Shown here: positions 61,708 through 64,000 of the stretch, piece by piece
Position numbering within the stretch: position 1 is the stretch's first letter
Layout of the letters: every line of letters begins with the position of its first letter
Source: Kibdelosporangium persicum
Lineage (GTDB): Bacteria > Actinomycetota > Actinomycetes > Mycobacteriales > Pseudonocardiaceae
Assembly: GCF_013280595.1 (NCBI RefSeq)
Contig: NZ_JAAATY010000028.1
Coordinates: 62,001 to 126,000, forward strand
Direction of reading: 5' to 3'
Length of the DNA: 64,000 bases
Notes under the pieces: generated by a model
What the model saw: the letters and a program-made list of their open reading frames with translations, nothing else
Database searches by the model: none
What the model was told of the DNA's origin: nothing
Made by a program: the position numbers and the translations under genes

Positions 61708-62463
61708 GTGACGGGCTATGACGCGCTTGCCGAGGTGTACGAGTGGCTCATCTCCGATGCGAAGCTGGCTCCGGCCGAGTTCGCTGCGTCGTTCGATGAT
61801 GCCCTCAGTCTCCTGCCGTCGAACGCTCACGTCCTCGATTGTTCGTGCGGAACCGGACAGTTGGCGGTTGGCCTCGCCGGTCGTGGCATACAGGTTGTCG
61901 CAACTGACGCCAGCGAAGCGATGGTTCGTCGGACTGCGGAGTTGACCGAGGAGTTCGGGGCATCCGTCCGAGCCGTGCGGGCGAGCTGGGAAGAGTTGCC
62001 TGACCATTTCGAGGACGGCACGTTCGACATGGTGTTCTGCGTTGGCAACTCGCTTCACCATGCCGCGGGCGCGACAGGCAGGGGTGCTGCTCTGGAGTCG
62101 ATGTCACGGCTCTTGCGCCGTGGCGGGCGCTTGGTGCTCACATCCCGCACGTGGGAACTCGTGAGGGCCAGAGGTTCCCGGCTGGACATCAGTGACCGAC
62201 TCGTCCGCCGGAACGGTCGCGATGCCGTCGTGGTCTACCGCTGGGAGATCGCGCCGCGTTGGGAGGAGGAGCACCACATCGAGATTGCGATCGCCCAGGT
62301 TGATGCGACTGGGTTGGTTCTCGTCCGCTCGGAACTGCTGTCCTGCTGGCCCTACCGGTACGAGGAACTCGAAGTCGAGCTGCACCGGGTCGGACTTCGG
62401 ACGGAAGTGAGCACGTTCGATCTTGAGGCCGAGAACTACATGGTGGTGGCGAGCAAGGTATAG
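61708..62463 (+). CDS. Class I SAM-dependent methyltransferase
   Basis: 251 aa from GTG 61708 (GGAGG 8 nt upstream). SAM motif I VLDCSCGTGQLAVGLAGRG, motif II VVATDASEAMV, motif post-I region FDMVFCVGNSLHH and LLRRGGRLVLTSR. Resembles glycine/sarcosine- or small-molecule N/O-methyltransferases (GNMT/UbiE superfamily). Codon choice is looser than in neighbours (more T/A at third positions, e.g. GTT, GCT, GAT), and related repeats flank it in inverted orientation, suggesting acquisition. Substrate unknown. Confidence 0.82.
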   Translation: MTGYDALAEVYEWLISDAKLAPAEFAASFDDALSLLPSNAHVLDCSCGTGQLAVGLAGRGIQVVATDASEAMVRRTAELTEEFGASVRAVRASWEELPDHFEDGTFDMVFCVGNSLHHAAGATGRGAALESMSRLLRRGGRLVLTSRTWELVRARGSRLDISDRLVRRNGRDAVVVYRWEIAPRWEEEHHIEIAIAQVDATGLVLVRSELLSCWPYRYEELEVELHRVGLRTEVSTFDLEAENYMVVASKV

Positions 62464-62769
62464 ACAACGGGCTCTCAGTCCCTGGCCGGACCGCGCCGTT
62501 GCTCGTAGGAAGCTAGCGCTCTCGTCGGTAGAAGAGGGCGTTCTCGGCACGAGGAGACTGGCCGCGAGCACCGCTATCGAGAACGTGTTCTTACAACGCC
62601 GCCGAGCTGCGAGGTGGTCTTGTCGCTCGCAGCACGTTGGTCCCACGACCTTGGCAACTGACGGATCTCTGCGCCACCGCGCCGCGCTGGCGGTCCAGGC
62701 GCGATCAAAGTCGCGGCATGACTTGCATGGCTGCGGCGTCGACAAACCTGCTGCGATCACTGACCGTGA

Positions 62770-62839
62770 AACTGGCCGCCAGCGGGGAATCCAACTGGCC
62801 GTCCGTGGGTGGCCGTCCACGGGGAATCCGACTGGCCGC
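62770..62839 (-). repeat. IS21-end-like repeats, right copy (inverted relative to 61337-61387)
   Basis: AACTGGCCGCCAGCGGGG (62770-62787) is the reverse complement of the left repeat core, and ACTGGCCG recurs at 62794 and 62831 with GGGGAATCC (62784-62792 and 62821-62829) between. Reads on the minus strand as GGCCAGTTGGATTCCCC GCTGGCGGCCAGTT. Together with the left copy it brackets the methyltransferase gene. Confidence 0.68.
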
Positions 62840-63043
62840 TGACACGCCCCGAGCGTGCGGACACCGCCTTGTCTGGGAGCTCGCCGCACATCGCTGCTGT
62901 AGGCGATGAGTTTGACGCCATCGCGAGACCGGCGACGCGGGAGCCAGGTCCTTTGGTGACCTCCATGCGGTGTCGGACGGCCCAGCTTCGGCTTGCGGCG
63001 CCGACATCGCCTCCAAGACGGGGGCAGAAGGCCCGCGACAGCA

Positions 63044-63073
63044 ACTTGACAACATAGTCTGATATTGTCAAGT
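63044..63073. promoter_or_regulatory. Operator-like inverted repeat over the P450 promoter
   Basis: ACTTGACAA (63044-63052) and TTGTCAAGT (63065-63073) are a perfect 9-bp inverted repeat with a 12-bp AT-rich spacer. It includes a TTGACA -35-like box (63046-63051) and lies 34 bp before the P450 GTG. Likely repressor-controlled promoter. Confidence 0.6.
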
Positions 63074-63106
63074 ATGTCTAAGGTGTCACTGAGTGAAGGA
63101 GGCCTC

Positions 63107-64000
63107 GTGCGGCCGACCGCCACACTGCCCATGCTGTTCACCGCGGAGTTCTTCCAGGACTCGCACCGCATCGAGGCGGCGATGCGTGAGCAGGCGCCGG
63201 CCACGCTGGTCCGCACGCCTGCCGGACTGCGGGTGTGGGTGGTCACCAGGTACGCGGAGGCCAGGGCGGTGCTGTCCGATCCGACCGTCCATAAAGGACC
63301 TGGCATCGTCGAAGTGGCCCGGCGCAACGTCGAGGCCGACGCGCACGGCGCGGAGGCGGAGTTCGTCGCCGGGCTCGGCGGGCACATGCTGGCCAGCGAC
63401 CCGCCGGACCACACCCGGCTGCGCCGCCTGGTCAGCCGGGCGTTCACCCCTGGCCGGGTCGAGGCGATGCGGCCCCGGGTCGAGGAGATCACCGCCGGGC
63501 TGCTGGCCGCGCACCGGCCGGGCGACCGGGTGGACCTGCTCGACATGCTGGCATTCCCGTTGCCCATCACGGTGATCAGCGAGCTGCTCGGCGTCCCCGG
63601 CCACGACCAGGACCGGTTCCGCGCGCTGTCCAACGAGCTGGTCGCCACGCTGTCCCCGGACGCCGCCGCCGCGGTGGCCGGCTACCTGACGGAGCTGATC
63701 GCGGCCAAGCGCGCCGATCTCGGCGACGACCTGCTCTCCGCGCTGATCGACGCGCACGACGGGGACGACTCCGATCGGCTCAGCGAGCACGAGCTGGTGT
63801 CGATGGCGTTCCTGCTGATGGCAGCCGGGTTCGAGACCACCGTGAACCTGATCGGCAACGGCGTGCTGGCCCTGCTTACGCACCCCGACCAGCTGGCAGC
63901 GCTACGCGCGGACCGGGCGCTGCTGCGCGGTGCCGTCGAGGAGTTGCTGCGCCTGCAGAGCCCGGTCGACATGACCACCTACCGGTACACCACCGAGCCG
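63107..64000 (+). CDS. Cytochrome P450, 3' partial
   Basis: The first 298 residues, from GTG 63107 (AGGAGG just upstream; ATG 63074 would add 11 residues and is in frame). CYP107/105-like: WVVTRYAEARAVLSDPTVHKG, LASDPPDHTRLRRLVSRAFTPGRVE, the I-helix oxygen-binding AAGFETTVN, and ELLR of the ExxR motif in VEELLRLQSPVDM. The haem-binding Cys loop lies beyond the window edge. Likely hydroxylates a secondary metabolite or xenobiotic; partner ferredoxin not visible. It has its own regulated promoter. Confidence 0.93.
   Translation, partial: MRPTATLPMLFTAEFFQDSHRIEAAMREQAPATLVRTPAGLRVWVVTRYAEARAVLSDPTVHKGPGIVEVARRNVEADAHGAEAEFVAGLGGHMLASDPPDHTRLRRLVSRAFTPGRVEAMRPRVEEITAGLLAAHRPGDRVDLLDMLAFPLPITVISELLGVPGHDQDRFRALSNELVATLSPDAAAAVAGYLTELIAAKRADLGDDLLSALIDAHDGDDSDRLSEHELVSMAFLLMAAGFETTVNLIGNGVLALLTHPDQLAALRADRALLRGAVEELLRLQSPVDMTTYRYTTEP

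Larger units (their letters stand above)
62464..63106. other. Non-coding stretch with IS-end-like repeats before the P450 gene
   Basis: About 640 bp without a convincing gene; open frames are short and overlapping. It holds the inverted IS-end-like repeats (62770-62839) and the P450 promoter with a 9-bp inverted repeat (63044-63073). Probably the scar of an insertion element. Confidence 0.55.

Noticed and set aside
61708..62463. Missing ToxA methyltransferase of the azapteridine locus
   Set aside because: It is over 20 kb away, bracketed by IS-like repeats, with no specific resemblance that I can establish.

Overview
The window is GC-rich (about 70%), with strong G/C preference at third codon positions, frequent GTG starts, four-base ATGA/GTGA gene overlaps and GGAGG-type ribosome binding sites. 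Together with a StrR-type regulator, EspG/WXG-like genes, a CebR-type operator and many secreted lectin-tagged hydrolases, this points to a filamentous actinomycete, most likely of the Pseudonocardiaceae (Amycolatopsis/Lentzea/Saccharothrix relatives). The genus is inference. No tRNA, rRNA or CRISPR array was seen.

Region 1 (1-13.3 kb) is a polysaccharide-degradation island. It encodes seven secreted proteins, each with a C-terminal ricin-type (R-type) beta-trefoil: two soluble sugar dehydrogenases with PKD and CBM6-like modules, two PHB-depolymerase-like esterases, a ThuA/DUF1080 protein, a GH27 alpha-galactosidase and a GH10 xylanase. A CebR-type palindrome precedes the xylanase. A LacI-type palindrome and a long hairpin precede the alpha-galactosidase-led operon. 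Region 2 (13.7-22 kb) holds two tiny proteins, a phosphoketolase-acetate kinase pair, an erythromycin-esterase-like gene and a two-kinase/one-regulator signalling operon.

Region 3 (22-25.8 kb) is a type VII (ESX) substrate island: an EspG-like chaperone, a proline-rich WXG/PPE-like protein and three helical proteins, two with a C-terminal YxxxD signal. It has no secretion machinery. Region 4 (25.9-31.6 kb) contains a YciI gene with an in-frame stop, a dienelactone hydrolase, a LuxR-type regulator, a P-loop kinase, a DUF4157 protein and an Lgt-like membrane protein.

Region 5 (31.8-43.3 kb) is the most interesting part. A StrR-type regulator lies beside a minus-strand group containing a GTP cyclohydrolase II, a WD40 protein and a SUMF1-fold protein. 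These match the ToxB/ToxC/ToxD set of toxoflavin (7-azapteridine) biosynthesis. With them are an Fe(II)/2-oxoglutarate oxygenase, a family 2 glycosyltransferase and an MFS exporter. Divergently transcribed are a secreted clan-A-type glycosidase and a secreted deaminase-like protein, behind 11-bp-periodic direct repeats of the SARP-box type. I read this as a candidate azapteridine-type natural-product locus that differs from the known tox operon.

Region 6 (43.8-49.3 kb) has two SnoaL-like proteins, a quinone oxidoreductase with a divergent TetR regulator and tandem operators, a PLP decarboxylase and a DUF3592 membrane protein. Region 7 (49.3-57.3 kb) is a sugar-acid uptake and catabolism locus: two enolase-superfamily dehydratases, an FCD regulator, a lipoprotein binding protein, a single-chain fused ABC permease and an RraA-like protein. 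Region 8 (57.5-64 kb) holds a GreA-like factor, an IS3 OrfA-like fragment, a DadA-type dehydrogenase with a PucR regulator, a methyltransferase bracketed by inverted IS-end-like repeats, and a cytochrome P450 cut by the window edge.
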